Of a DNA stretch of 64,000 nt, positions 52,620-64,000 are shown one piece after another; within the stretch, counting starts at the first letter, position 1; each line of letters begins with the position of its first letter. The notes below the pieces were generated by a model. It was not told the origin of the DNA and made no database searches. It saw only the letters and a program-made list of their open reading frames with translations. A program made the translations under genes and the position numbers. Origin of the DNA: Margaritispora aquatica (lineage: Eukaryota > Ascomycota > Leotiomycetes > Helotiales > Discinellaceae); contig VJWN01000008.1 in assembly GCA_007644065.1 (NCBI GenBank), forward strand, positions 436,411-500,410, in the 5' to 3' direction.

Positions 52620-53402
52620 TTAATACACGCTGATGGCGGATATCAAGCCCGGAGCGGCTCGTTGTGGTAGGTAGAAGCCTTCGTCAAAGAAGGCTTGTTG
52701 CTGGGATTCTGGTATCGATGGGGTGGACTTAGCATAGTAGGATGTGGTAGCGATCTGTTGCTTTTCTGAAAAGGATGGCAGAGCGTCTGATGGCGGTGAT
52801 GGTGGCATAGACTCGTCTTCTGAGGAGTCGGAGTCGTGGTCTAGCTCAGGTGGGTAGGCGGCGTGGGAGACAGTGTGGGTGAGTTGTAAGCTTTCAAGAT
52901 CCTCCTCATCATCTTCGTACTCCTCCTCGTCGAGCTCTTGCATGGTCGTGATGTTTGTGGTTTGTTGCACCCTTCGTTCAGGAACTACAATGGTGTCCAT
53001 CTCCATATCCTCCTCGTCATCGTACTCGCTGTCTGAATCTGAAGAGTCGGCATCCTCTGCTTCCCAATCCTGCTCTGGCTCCTCGACAATGGAATCCGCC
53101 CATTGGATGTGTGACGATTTGGTTGTTGAGCTTGAGGCCTTTCTGACGGATTGGTTGAACCAGCTCTCTTGCTCTTGCTCTGCCTCTGCCAATTCGAGCA
53201 TGAGGCTGTCGAGAAGGTTGGCATGGCCGACGAGTAGGCGAAGGTTGTGATCTGAACGGGCAGCCTCGTGGCTAAGCTTGCCCCGAGCAGTGTGTGCGAG
53301 GTAGTAAGTTTGAGTGACCGACATTGCTTTTCTCTTCAATGGTGATACTGAGGATTTGTTGAAAGGAGTCTGGGAGACCGATGACTGGGAAAATGTCGAC
53401 AT
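52620..53402 (-). CDS. Acidic Ser/Glu/Asp-rich fungal hypothetical protein, 260 residues
   Basis: A single exon from ATG 53402; an in-frame TTG nine codons upstream is not needed. The N-terminal 100 residues contain a probable conserved segment: PLKRKAMSVTQTYYLAHTAR, then GKLSHEAARSDHNLRLLVGH and ANLLDSLMLELAEAEQEQES. This is helical and could mediate an interaction. The remainder is strongly acidic (DSSDSDSEYDDEEDMEMD, DEEEYEDDEEDLESL) and ends in QQAFFDEGFYLPQR. No enzymatic motif is visible. The YYLAHTARGKLSHEAARSDH word looks like a family signature found in many filamentous ascomycetes. The function is unknown to me. The long (over 500 bp) upstream region with GT and AC runs suggests a regulated promoter. 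Confidence 0.8.
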   Translation of the reverse strand: MSTFSQSSVSQTPFNKSSVSPLKRKAMSVTQTYYLAHTARGKLSHEAARSDHNLRLLVGHANLLDSLMLELAEAEQEQESWFNQSVRKASSSTTKSSHIQWADSIVEEPEQDWEAEDADSSDSDSEYDDEEDMEMDTIVVPERRVQQTTNITTMQELDEEEYEDDEEDLESLQLTHTVSHAAYPPELDHDSDSSEDESMPPSPPSDALPSFSEKQQIATTSYYAKSTPSIPESQQQAFFDEGFYLPQRAAPGLISAISVY

Positions 53403-56400
53403 TATGTACTGGTATGGTATATTGTGCAATATGACTCAAGGCAGCAAACTTTTGGCGAGGCCGAGTACCGGTGTGTAGCGGGAGTCAGGTACCGAATAGG
53501 CGTTGATGTTGAGATATCAAGTTGATCCAATCTGATGATCGTATTGGAAGATTGTTTTAGTTGTTCGATGAAAGTTGTTTTGTGATTGTGTGTGTGTGTG
53601 TTGAAGATGCTGTAGTAATGAATATTGAAAGTCGGTTCTGATCAGAGGATGTGCTTCTTCTTGTATCCAGCTGATGCTCACTTCTGAACACGGTCTTTAG
53701 GTCTTACGCAGTTCTCGTTGCGGAGACTGCGTAAAGCCCGACCGGATTTCATAACTTCATCCCTGCATGATGATCCAGGCACTACTCACTTGGTATCACT
53801 CATCCTCATCCCTCATCCGCACACACGCACGCACGCACCAGTCACCCAAGTCCACCCAAGTCATCCATGGGTGGGGTCATAGAACTCCACCATTATTACG
53901 CCCTTGTCATGGCGCTCGCTTTCTCAGCACAGCCAATTCGTTTGTCGTCTCATGCCCGACTTGGTGGTGAGTTTGGGTGAGTGGTCGGCTGGATATCAGA
54001 CCGGCCGCACTCGTGGCAGCGAAATGTGCGAATATGCGAATTGAACCATACTCAATTCAGTAATATGGTACGCTCGCCAACCTCGCTGGCTTCGGCCTTG
54101 TCGGTGCACAAATCATCCACAACCACCCAAGTCCTCCAAGGCTCCAAGAAAAGTAGACACGGCCAGGAAAGTCTCCGAATGCGAGAGTGACTCTTCATGC
54201 CTCAGCCAGACATCATCTCTCCGCCGACTCGGATTTTACGCAAAACATGTTCACAGCCAAGCGGATTTATGACAAAGCCGTCTTTGACGTCCATCATTTG
54301 CTGCACTGCACTGCACTAGCCATACTCTGTGACAAAGCAATAGAGATGACACCATTCGGATTAACTGCAAAGTGTTTCTAATACACAATTGACTAATCAG
54401 GCAATTGGAACCAATCTCCCAGATCAAACTCGGTTCCCCAGATGTTGATTGAAAATCCCATTTGTAGGCCCTTTGAAGCTTAATTGCACCATCTCAGGCA
54501 TGTCCCGACCCACTGTCCGTCTGAACTCCTGAGTGAGATCACTATAAAATCAAAGAATCGAAACACTGAACAAGGACGACACAGCCTCCACGCCGACGAA
54601 ACAACGGGTTACCCGTCGGTCACTTTGAGATGTGTCCACGTCCACGTATCTCAGTTGCTAGACAACAATGCTTGGTGCCCAGTCTTCTATCTGGCAGCCT
54701 GTTGACAAGTAATTTACCAAATTGAGACAGCTCTACGCTGAAAACGACAGCCAGCCCAGCAACGCGGGGTGAGGAATCCATTCATCCATTCTCCAGTGGC
54801 TGGTGGCAGTGCGGACGTAAGCAAGCAAGCCTTGTAACGTACCCATTCTACGCACTCTCGTAAGGCATCCAACAATTGGGAGATAGCGCACACATTTGCA
54901 TGTCCGCTCTTCTGCACCTTTCTTGTTGGTATTACACCGACTACTGCGGTTGTGCTTATTTGACCACTGCACTAATAATCGACGATGCAATCTAACATGC
55001 AGAGAGCGGGTTGACAGTCACGGCCGGTAGAGTCATCACCTGGCACTTCATTATGCCTTCGTTTCCGGGAAAAATAGAGTTTGCTCGTACTTTCGTAGTG
55101 GACATCACATACTGTACCGTGCTGGATGGTCCATGGATAAGAGAAGAGAGCTTAAATTTTTGTGCATGGAAATTGAGATGGTTCGGTTGTTCAAGCTTCC
55201 TTCTCGAAGGCTGCCTATTTGGATACCCTCACGCCGTTTAATCCGAGGTCCCTAATCACCCCGCGAACCCTGATAAATCACTCTCACGAACCAGTTCAAC
55301 CCGAGATCTCTATTCTCGTGACAGCTCGGGTGCCCAAAATTAAGAGAACCTCGAACCTAAATTTCCCTCATCCCTCACCTAAAGATATCACAAGCCTCAT
55401 GTAATCTGTGCCTTCATCCGGCCTTATGATCGATCATCCATACCTCGGAAAGGTTCGCGCACATAAATGATATTCTGGTAGAACTAAAGCCCGAAACCCG
55501 ATATCGACGACGACAACAGTTGACCCCGCGAAGATGATTTCATAATCATCCATGATTGGCCAAATCGGTTGTTAGAAAGGGCTTGCGGCGATTACTGAAG
55601 TCCGTGGAAGCTTAATTCTGCCTTAAATGCGTGATGTCTCCTATTGGCTGGGTGGCTTTGTAAGGATTTTGATGAAAGGCCTGCACAATGACCTCGACGG
55701 CTTTTGGATGAGAAATCCGTTTTTCGGTGGACTTAAGCCCTGTGAAAGTATTGGTCGTGTTGCGAGAGCTGACTGTGCTGCCGGGGCTGAATGAAAGGGC
55801 CGTGGTTTGATTATGGAATCATGAAGATCATTTAAAAACAAACGTATCTCGCTCTCTCAATTTGGGTCTTCCCATGGCCGTCTCGGACTGAGCGATTTGG
55901 AATCCACCTACTTCTGACGTGAGGTGTTGCGGCTTTGCAACCGCACATGAAGCAAGAGCTGATCTTCTATCTCTTGGTCTCAATTTCGCTGACTGTTCTA
56001 TAGCCGTCTATCTAACTCCAGAGCATGCAAAATGGAAGTTTCCAGGGTTCTCACATAAATCCCAACGAGATATGGCAAGGAAGACGTTGTTCCAGCTTAA
56101 AAATTTCCTTCATGTCGGCCGTTCATCGGTTTGTCGGATGGTGTTTATTTTGAGTGTGTTGCTTATGTCAGTGCTGAGCTAGCAAGAAATTGACATTCAT
56201 GCGTTTATCTGTCTGTTGCAAATCTGGAGAAGCATTGTTTCAATTGAAGTCAATTGAAATGAGTTGGAATCGTAAATGAGTTGGAATCATGGAGAAAAAG
56301 ACAATCTAGGTATCAAATGGTCAAGCGAAGGTCATGTGACCAATTATAGTTTCGGCCCTGTTGAAGCAGATTCTACCCAGCTAGCATTTCACAGCTAAGA

Positions 56401-57522
56401 TTTGACAAGTTTCAGTTTGGTTACTTGCGAGGAGGATCGATTCCGAGAATATCAAATTCTGCCGCAACTGCTCCGAATCTCGAAAACGAGCTTGAACCAA
56501 TTTCTTGCACCAGCGATCCGAGAGACGAGTTGTGCCTTTCGATGTTATGAGACGACTAGGCTGATCCCTTCCTCGCTCGAAAGCTACGGAACCTCCAATA
56601 CGGTCCTTCGTGCAGCCCAGACTTGGACAAGTGCTCTTGAGTGCATTAAAGGAAGACTCGGGTAACCTCACTCAGGTCAACACTTTGGGCATGGAGATGC
56701 GATCGCAGTTCAAGTTTGCCTGTTGTGTGTTGCCTTATCTTTATATTAGCTGAGAGAGTGTATTCTGTACATTCAACGCAGTTTTATGACATCAAATGGG
56801 CCTGCCAGTTCAAGGAGTTGATAACAATTTGGTTCCACTTTGTTTTTGAGAGAGTCGGGAATGGTATATAAATGCCTCATTCAAACTACATAAATATGAT
56901 CCATAGTTTCTATCAGTTGATCGAACATGCTCTTAGTCTGCTGTTCCTCTTGAAGTCATTGTATATAAATTCATACAGTATCTGCATTCCAATAGTTTCC
57001 AATTTTTCCCAACCACTTTGCCTTTTTCTCAACTCTGCCACAAGTTACATTTCTCCACGGCGAGGATCACAATCTCTTCTCAAGGGTCTGAGGTAGGGCA
57101 TGAAACTAATGTGAGCAGAAGTACGTCGAAGATACTGCCAGAAGGTTGGCGAGTTTGGAGACGACCGTTCAGGTAGTGTGATGAGTAGTTCTGACTTAGG
57201 CGAGACTTTTCGAGGAGACATCTATTATGTAGCAACCAAATTCTCAATGTGATGTATAGTAAAGTAGCGGACTGCTGTGGACAGTGATTATGTTTCAATA
57301 TCTCTAAGAGCGGAAAATAAAGTTGAAATTTTGACCTTTAGCACTCTTACCACATTTTACTTTCGTTGGCATGCTTTCTAAACCTCTCAAGTTGCCGTGG
57401 TATTGGTCCTCACTTTAGTAGTGTGACACTGTCAGCCTCTAGGTAAAATCTTATATTACACTTGTAGTACAATTACATACAACTCACAAGCATACCAACA
57501 CACCTATACACCATTGCCATGT
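53403..57522. other. Gene-poor 4.1 kb with microsatellites
   Basis: No gene is supported. GT repeats lie at about 53587-53600 and an ACACACGCACGCACGCACC run at about 53819-53838. A mix of short ORFs without domains fills the rest. Confidence 0.4.
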
Positions 57523-59200
57523 TCAACCTTGAACATCTCCCCCGAATCCAACAGGTCTCCTCCTCCCACCACTTTCAGGCAAGATAGCCATAGCCTTATA
57601 CACCTTCCCCATTCCACTCCCATCTCTATCAACCAACCTCTTCCACGCACCATCTACAGTCTTCTTCTTCTCCTCATCTGCACCCAGAGCTTTAACCAGC
57701 ATCTCGGCTCTCTCCTTGATACCCATCGATTGCAAGAAGAACCCCTGCTCGACAGGACCATGGACTTCCACTCCTGGCGAAGCGCCGAGAGCAGCTTCGG
57801 CCAGGGCAACAAAGTCAACATCTGCCGAGAGATCGACGAGGCCGGGTGCGCTGAGAGGGGAAACTCGCTTGTGGGCTCTGATGCCGCGGAGAGAATTGGT
57901 GGGTATTGTGTCGGCAGGACCGTAGTCCAGGATGATAGCTGCACCAGAGGGATTTGATTTAGGCTCGGCTGATGTGCCTCCAATACGCCTGGCGAACTCT
58001 TGAGCATAGGCATGGGATTCGGGGGATACCTCGATAAGCGAATCTGGCGTTGATTTTAGTGCTCGGTAGCGAGCTGATATTTCAGGTAGGTATAGACTGT
58101 GTGGTGTGGCAGCCTTGGAGAGCGTGAGTTGGAATTCCGGGGGTGGATTAGAAGACTGCTGTGATTTTGGAGTATGGAGTGTGGTGTGGGTTGCGTCTGG
58201 TGGTGTTGGAGAGACAACCATTTCTCGCCATTGTGGTCCTTTGGCCTGCCTGCTTTTGGTGGCTTCTGGGGCAAGCTTATGCTCTCCCGTGGGAGTTTTG
58301 ATGGTATCTGGTGTTTGCGCCGAGTCCGAGGGTGCTATAGATTGGAAGGCGTGAATGGGAAGTGCATCAAAGAATTCATGAGCTACGATAAAGGGCGTTT
58401 TGTCATGTGCTGGGAGTTGGTTAGCATTTGGTGTCATACTCAATCATTTTGTACACTTACATGAAGGTACAAATCTTAAATTCTCCGTCCATACAATAGG
58501 AACACTGGCATATTTGCTTATGCACTTGTGTCCAATTGAAGTCTCCTCCATGACAGCATCCTCTCCACAGAGTAGCTTTTTCTGAGCTTCCCTAAGTGAA
58601 GGACTCGCTTCGACCATATACACAGCTTCAATACTCGAGGCCATTGGTTTGAAATTTCGTATTGTCTATATATCTAATCAGCGAATGCGTCCTACATAGA
58701 TATACAGAATATAAACATACTCTTAACATATCATCCATCAGCGTTCCTCTCCCAGGACCAATCTCAATCAGCTCCACTCCCCTTGGCTTTCGTCCTTGTG
58801 CCATCCATTCCGACACAAACCATATGCCAAGAAGTTCTCCGAATATCTGAGATATTTCTGGTGAGGTGATAAAGTCGCCCTTCTGGCCAAACTGATCTTT
58901 GCCCTCCTCACTGCTCATGTAGTATCCTCCCACATCGGAGGTCAAGCACATTCGCATGAACGCAGCCAAAGGAATTGGGCCAGTAGCCTAGGTATACTAT
59001 CAGCATATATCTGCAATAAAATCTTGTAGACTAACAGTAATGGCTTCAGAAAGCTGTTTCGCTAGGGGTGTACTCCATTGTCTCGTCTCTGATGACGACC
59101 ATCTCACAGTAGAAGCTAATACTCCCCCGTTCCACACTTTATTATTTCTTGCCGCACTTCTCAGCAGATTTCGTGCCTGATTTGACACGATTGACCTCAT
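57523..59200 (-). CDS. NDUFAF7: NDUFAF7/MidA-family protein arginine methyltransferase, mitochondrial
   Basis: Several exons from ATG 59200 to TGA 57523. An Arg/Asn/Ser-rich presequence without acidic residues (MRSIVSNQARNLLRSAARNN) is followed by GPIPLAAFMRMCLTS, GDFITSPEISQIFGELLGIW, and the SAM-binding VELIEIGPGRGTLMDDMLR. VYMVEASPSLREAQ and FIVAHEFFDALPIHAF follow, and AAIILDYGPA and DVDFVALAEAA complete the family signature. The enzyme symmetrically dimethylates an Arg of the NDUFS2 subunit and is needed for early complex I assembly. A Ser/Pro/Thr-rich insertion of about 80 residues after the HEFFDALP motif lengthens this fungal form. All SAM-binding residues seem intact. Confidence 0.92.
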
Positions 59201-59297
59201 ATTGGCCTACCAAAACTGTTACCGTTGCATTGTTGTCTGGGTCGCAAAGTGTTGATCTCATCAAAACATGACGAGGCTCAGGAGCTCCAAAATTTAA
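59201..59297. promoter_or_regulatory. 97-bp divergent promoter, NDUFAF7 / CDK11-like kinase
   Basis: The start codons of two divergent genes lie 97 bp apart, so both promoters and 5' leaders share this segment. No TATA box is obvious. Confidence 0.6.
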
Positions 59298-60837
59298 ATG
59301 TCAGCCTCGACCTCGTCTTGCGACAACCTCAATCGCAACCCACAACACCCCAATGATACCACGATGAGCACGAAGATGAAGTCACGATGGGCCGATGATG
59401 AAGCAGATGCTGCGCTCGATGCACAACTCAAACGCGAGAAGGAAGAGAAGAAACGACTCAAAGCTGAGAAACAGCGCAAGGCAGACGAGGCAGCGGCAGC
59501 AGCTGCCCTCAAAGCACAGGAAGCTACACAGTCACAGCAAACAGAACTATCCTCACGGCCTTCGAAAAGACGGAAATTGTCTCCAGAACCAACATCTCAG
59601 TCCAATGGAGACTCAGCAGCAGACGGAGCCCCTCTGCCCCCAGCGAAGCTGTTGCGATGGCCGGCACCAGAATGGAAGAAGTGCAGGAGTGTGGAGGACT
59701 ATGAGAAACTGAATGATATTGAAGAGGGTGCTTATGGATGGGTATCAAGAGCGAGAGACACAACAACGGGGAAGGTCGTTGCGTTGAAGAGGCTGAAGAT
59801 GGATAATGCGAATGAGGGCATACCCGTCACTGGGCTACGGGAGATCCAGACACTACGAGCATGCGATCATCCCAATATTGTGGCATTGCAGGAAGTGGTT
59901 GTAGGGGAAGATACGAAGAAGATTGAGAAGTAAGACCATTCCAAAAGCGCTCTTCGATGCTGCCCTAACATGACTCTAACATATACCCAGCATCTTCCTC
60001 GTTCTCGACTTCCTCGAACATGATCTCAAAACTCTTCTAGAAGACATGTCTGAACCCTTTCTGACTTCTGAGTTAAAAACACTGCTCCTACAACTAACAT
60101 CTGGTCTCGCATACCTGCACTCGAACTGGATCATGCACCGCGATCTCAAAACATCCAATCTCCTTCTCAATAACCGTGGGATACTCAAGATTGCCGACTT
60201 TGGAATGGCTAGGTATTTCGGCGACCCTCCACCCAAGATGACCCAGCTGGTTGTGACGCTCTGGTATCGCGCCCCCGAATTGCTGCTGGGAGCAGAGCGG
60301 TACGGAACAGGTGTAGACATGTGGAGCGTGGGGTGCATCTTTGGCGAGCTCCTGACACGGGAACCTCTCCTACAAGGCAAGAACGAAGTCGACGAACTCT
60401 CTAAGATCTTCGAATTGTGCGGTATACCGACTGAAGACAGCTGGCCAGGTTTCAAGCGCCTACCCAATGCGCGCTCCCTTCGCCTCCCTAAGAATCCCGC
60501 CTCCCAAGGTTCTGTCCTACGTGCCAAATTCCCCTTCCTCACCTCCGCTGGATCCTCACTCCTCACGTCTTTGCTCTCGCTCAACCCCTCAAAAAGGCCA
60601 AGTGCTCAGGAAATGCTGGAGCATGTGTATTTCAGGGAAGACCCGAAGCCGAAAAGTACGGCGATGTTCCCCACCTTTCCAAGTAAAGCTGGACAGGAGA
60701 AGAGGCGGAGGAGAGGCACACCAAACGCACCAATGAGGGGGAAGGTGCCGGAGTTGAAGGCTGTTGATTTCAGTGGGATATTTGCGGGGAGGGAGGACGA
60801 GGAGAAGGGAGGTGGATTCGCGTTGAAGCTGATTTGA
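59298..60837 (+). CDS. Cyclin-dependent kinase of CDK11/PITSLRE type
   Basis: Two exons (intron 59930-59990), 492 residues. An N-terminal Lys/Glu/Ala-rich coiled-coil-like stretch (DAALDAQLKREKEEKKRLKA) and a basic SRPSKRRKLSP segment precede the kinase domain. Motifs: EEGAYGWVSRA (Gly loop), VVALKRLKMD, the cyclin-binding helix GIPVTGLREIQTL (a variant of PITSLRE), WIMHRDLKTSNLL, IADFGMARYFG, MTQLVVTLWYRAPELLLG and the MWSVGCIFGELL segment. The kinase looks active. A C-terminal basic tail (KRRRRGTPNAP) could be nuclear. CDK11 orthologues regulate pre-mRNA splicing and transcription by phosphorylating splicing factors and Pol II regulators. CDK10 is the alternative; the long coiled N-terminus favours CDK11. 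Confidence 0.9.
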
Positions 60838-61979
60838 GCATCGGGGGTAGATCTCACTTTAGGGAGGCTGTCACTAAATAAGTGATTTAGAGAGGATAGT
60901 GGTAGATTTTTACCCAATGTCTGACGACACACGTCATGTACAGAGATGTAGGAACCTGTATTACAAAGTAGAATTTTACACACACCACGTCACCTACCTA
61001 TAAGCCAGTGCTAGGAGAGTCCGTAACAGATCAGCAGCCAATGCTAGCTAGGTACCTTATATCAAAGAAAATCGAGAGGTATTCCAAAGCATAACGGATG
61101 AGCCACTTCCTTTGATCTCATTGTCCGTTTGCATTAATGTGCTGCAGACAAATGTATCATCTACCCGAATGACAGTCTTTCGTCTCAAGGAGAGAACAGC
61201 AGAAGACTTGGTAGGAAAGACTATGGCTGCTCGATGATCAAGACCTAACACCTCAACGTGCTTGATATCCTCGTGAATTCAAATATTGTGCAAAAGTCAA
61301 TTATCTAAGCTCCGCTGGCAAGGCTAGCACACACAGCCTTCCAATGTCTATACCTGTTGGTCACGTTCAAGGGTATTCACAATTCATTTTTTCATACAAA
61401 TATGGTCTAAGATCATCACCATTGATTCAAACCACTTCATGAAACCCCATTCATTTCTCTGCATTTATACATACTAGAGCCGTGAAAGTACTTGATCTTG
61501 CTTAGCTAATACATTATAGAACTCATTTGATGTGTATGTATTTTGATTGGCTAGCCGGGAAACAAAAATACAGCGGAACATTATTCCTCCGTGGCCGAAC
61601 GGTACGTCTTGAGTCCTCTCTCTGCATTGTTTCTTCAAAAAAATATTGCGATGATGAAACATGATGACAAAGCTCATTGTGTGGTGATCCCTTCCGACTA
61701 TAGCCATGGTGGAAACAACATCCGCTGAGAAGTTTCATTCTTAGAATATAGTTATTTGAGCAAATACCACTTGATCTGCCTGTGTTATGTGTTTAGATTT
61801 AAAGGATATATGCTAACACATTACACCAGACAACCTGATTTCTTCTTTTTTGCCACTTCCCCAGACCCCACAGACTCTAAATGGGACTTTTAATTTATGA
61901 ATACCAAGTGCCGACATGGCACTAATGCCGGCAGCTAGTGTTTTGCGGCCGAAATGTCGCCAACAAGTGATGCTATCGA
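60838..61979. other. Intergenic
   Basis: No gene is supported. A CCGTGGCCGAACGGTACG word near 61590 resembles a tRNA A-box but no cloverleaf follows. Confidence 0.45.
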
Positions 61980-62771
61980 ATGCGAGGCATCTTACAATTT
62001 GATTTCTTTTATGATAGATCACTCGATAGCAAAATCAAATGGGCAACAGTCTGGAAGCTTCTTGGAGGTCTTATAAGACATGTAGCCACACTTGATGTTT
62101 TTGCAGAGTGCAAAATCACCAATCTGACCAGAATGTCGGTGTTCGACACTACAGTTCTTCACTACCTCAAAATGAGTGAAGGACGGCGACCGATTAACGA
62201 ATGAGATTTCAGAGTCAGCTATCTTATAGGTGCATATAGAATATCCATTGGATCTGCTCTCCAGAGATATCTTCAAATCTTCTTCTGTAACTTTCGTGTT
62301 GAGTCTGCTACAGCAAACTGCCCGTATTTATGGCAGCTTTCAGCCATCAGAGCTATCCACCTCGATGTGTGTGAAGAGAATACACAACCTAAATTCCTGA
62401 TGATCATCACAATTACCGAAAATCGCCAGACTAATGTGAAGACTAGTTTACTACATATCACTTGTTGATCTGTTTCCTGATGTCAGAAGCAGTTGTCCAA
62501 GAGTTGAAAGTAGTACGTGCATTCATCTACGACTCAAATATAGATGGGCTCCTGAAATATTTGCGGTACTGATGCTGAATGTTAAAGATGTCGAGGACAC
62601 GCATTCTACACCTTTGAAATGTCCTCTCGAAACGCTTATCGTTTTGAGGTCAGTTGTTCAGAATATCGATTTTCCAGTTTCAAAGTATTTGAGATAGCAC
62701 TTTTCGCTTCATTGTTAGAGAGACAGAAGAGAAATATCGGTGAAATGCCGACATCTGGGAGTGAGGTGTAG
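61980..62771 (+). pseudogene. Degenerate gene relic, unknown family
   Basis: Long codon-like open stretches follow one another with isolated breaks. From ATG 61980 the frame is open to TGA 62202-62204. It continues in the same frame to TGA at about 62468, moves to another frame (62446-62697, containing LVDLFPDVRSSCPRVES and VKDVEDTHSTPLKCPLETL), and shifts again (EIALFASLLERQKRNIGEMP) to TAG 62771. The composition is ordinary soluble protein with regular Leu spacing. No domain is recognisable. Further short fragments continue to about 63110. Undetected introns could explain one break but not all. Confidence 0.35.
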
Positions 62772-64000
62772 TTTTCAGTGATTCCGTGGTTTCTTCAAAA
62801 GATTACTGGGCAATTTGATTGAGTCGTTGATGACTCGGTGTGAGAACTTTTCTCCTGCTCTGCATTACACATCTGAAGGGCGGCAACTGAGAATTGAATG
62901 AGTTTGATGTATCTGTCTTTGTCGATTTGTCGAAAGATGAATTCGCAGGTGAGATGATTTAAGTGAACTATGTAGGAATGTTCTACGCTTTGTCTGTTCT
63001 AACATTGAAAAGTGAAAGTAGTCCGTGTGGATATCTCCATTTTGCCAGAGGAGATATTGGTAAGATTACCTTCCAGCCGAGCTTTGCTTTCGATACATAT
63101 CAACGAAAAAAGAATAGGCACAATCAAGCATCCGATCGATAGCCAGCGCTATTAGTATAGAACATTCACGAGATGATTTCTAGCCGCCATCATAAGCAGG
63201 CTTACCATGTACAAGGAGGACTGGCCTCAAAGGTACATGAAATCAACTACTAACTTTCTCGTAGACATGTGCAGTGGCCAACCTTTGAATCAATACCCTG
63301 GACACAGAAGTTGAGTTTATAAACTTCATCAATTTCAGTTTCTTCAATAATCACACCCTTTGGTACAGATATCCTCCCACAAATGCCGCTTTAGTCAACC
63401 TGCAAAGAGGCCTACAGAGGGTTGCAAGGGCTGTAATACGCTGGCTTTATGAATTCTTCGAGGCTATCAAAACGATTAAGCTATGTTAAGCCAACCACAA
63501 CCATCTCATGCCTAGACTTAAACGCACAGAATTCTAAAACTCTGATTTTATTATTCTTCATCACTTAATAAAGCATTACCTTCAAACAATATTGACTAAC
63601 GTGATTCCAGTGGCTCACTTTCACCTTCCTTTAGGTTAAGGGCAATCAAGCTCTACATGTCATGGGTTTTTGTTTCAATGGAATCAACCACGTTCAAAGT
63701 ATGCTTTTCGAATGTTCAAGCTCATTGAGCTTTTAGTTTCTTACAGCCACATCCTTTCGCTATAAATGAAAATGAAAGACGTTCGTAAGGCTATCGAGAG
63801 TGTCGCATTGCCTGTTTGGTACAACCCTTTCTGATGCTGTGGGCTCACAAGGTGAAGGTAGACTTGATCTAGGACATTTCTAATTTCATCATAGGCATAT
63901 TTGACGATCTCACCACCGAGCTCTGCTCCGATGAATGTAAACAAGGACGGAATAGAGACAGTACTTGTATCTAACGTGGCTACCACGCAAAATATTCGTC
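62772..64000. other. Right-edge region; possible minus-strand exon 63741-64000
   Basis: A minus frame is open from the window edge to TAG/TGA at about 63741 (reading GAELGGEIVKYAYDEIRNVL), which could be an internal or terminal exon of a gene whose start lies outside. There is no domain. Otherwise A/T-rich sequence without recognisable genes. Confidence 0.25.

Noticed and set aside
61585..61610. tRNA-like word GTGGCCGAACGGT
   Set aside because: Resembles a D-arm/A-box only; no anticodon stem, T-arm or acceptor partner follows.
1..64000. CRISPR arrays, IS elements, operons
   Set aside because: No regularly spaced direct repeats or bacterial features; this is fungal nuclear DNA with spliced genes.

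Overview
This window is nuclear DNA of a filamentous ascomycete. Most genes are split by 42-60 nt GT-AG introns, often with a CTAAC-type branch point, and there is an intron-bearing tRNA, a small RIP-like AT-rich island and several lineage-restricted secreted proteins. The gene content (fungal Pet127, UstYa-family oxidase, CYSTM and GH16 proteins) fits a leotiomycete of the Botrytis/Sclerotinia type. That placement is my inference; no alignment was run.

Layout. 0-8 kb: 3' end of a membrane protein gene, a GT8 glycosyltransferase, a truncated Cys-rich exon beside an AT-rich relic, a CYSTM gene, RNA polymerase I subunit A49 and the 25-residue ribosomal protein eL41. 8-19 kb: an FHA-domain kinase (Mek1/Rad53 type), a long intergenic stretch with an inverted repeat, an MFS sugar transporter and a Pro/Cys-rich hypothetical gene. 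19-33 kb is a dense housekeeping block: mitochondrial malic enzyme, Rai1/DXO, a hypothetical gene, Get4, tRNA-Gly(CCC), Pet127 and a secreted GH16 glucanase. 33-42 kb is accessory: a double hairpin, a broken GT69/CAP59 mannosyltransferase, an MCT-type MFS transporter, two paralogous secreted Tyr-Gly-repeat proteins and a UstYa-family oxidase. 42-50 kb: lineage-specific genes, one with a 26-residue tandem repeat, and an SDR-like protein that lacks its catalytic Tyr. 50-57 kb is mostly non-coding around one acidic Ser/Glu-rich gene. 57-61 kb: NDUFAF7 and a CDK11-type kinase share a 97-bp divergent promoter. 61-64 kb: a degenerate gene relic.

The most interesting region is 34.9-41.9 kb. UstYa-type (DUF3328) oxidases cyclise Tyr-containing cores of fungal RiPPs (ustiloxin, phomopsin and asperipin types). 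Here one lies within 2.1 kb of two tandem genes for signal-peptide proteins built from repeated YGxYxxY units, with an MFS exporter candidate nearby. This could be a compact, undescribed dikaritin-like RiPP locus. The main weakness is that canonical Kex2 sites between the repeats are absent, apart from one RR in one paralog.
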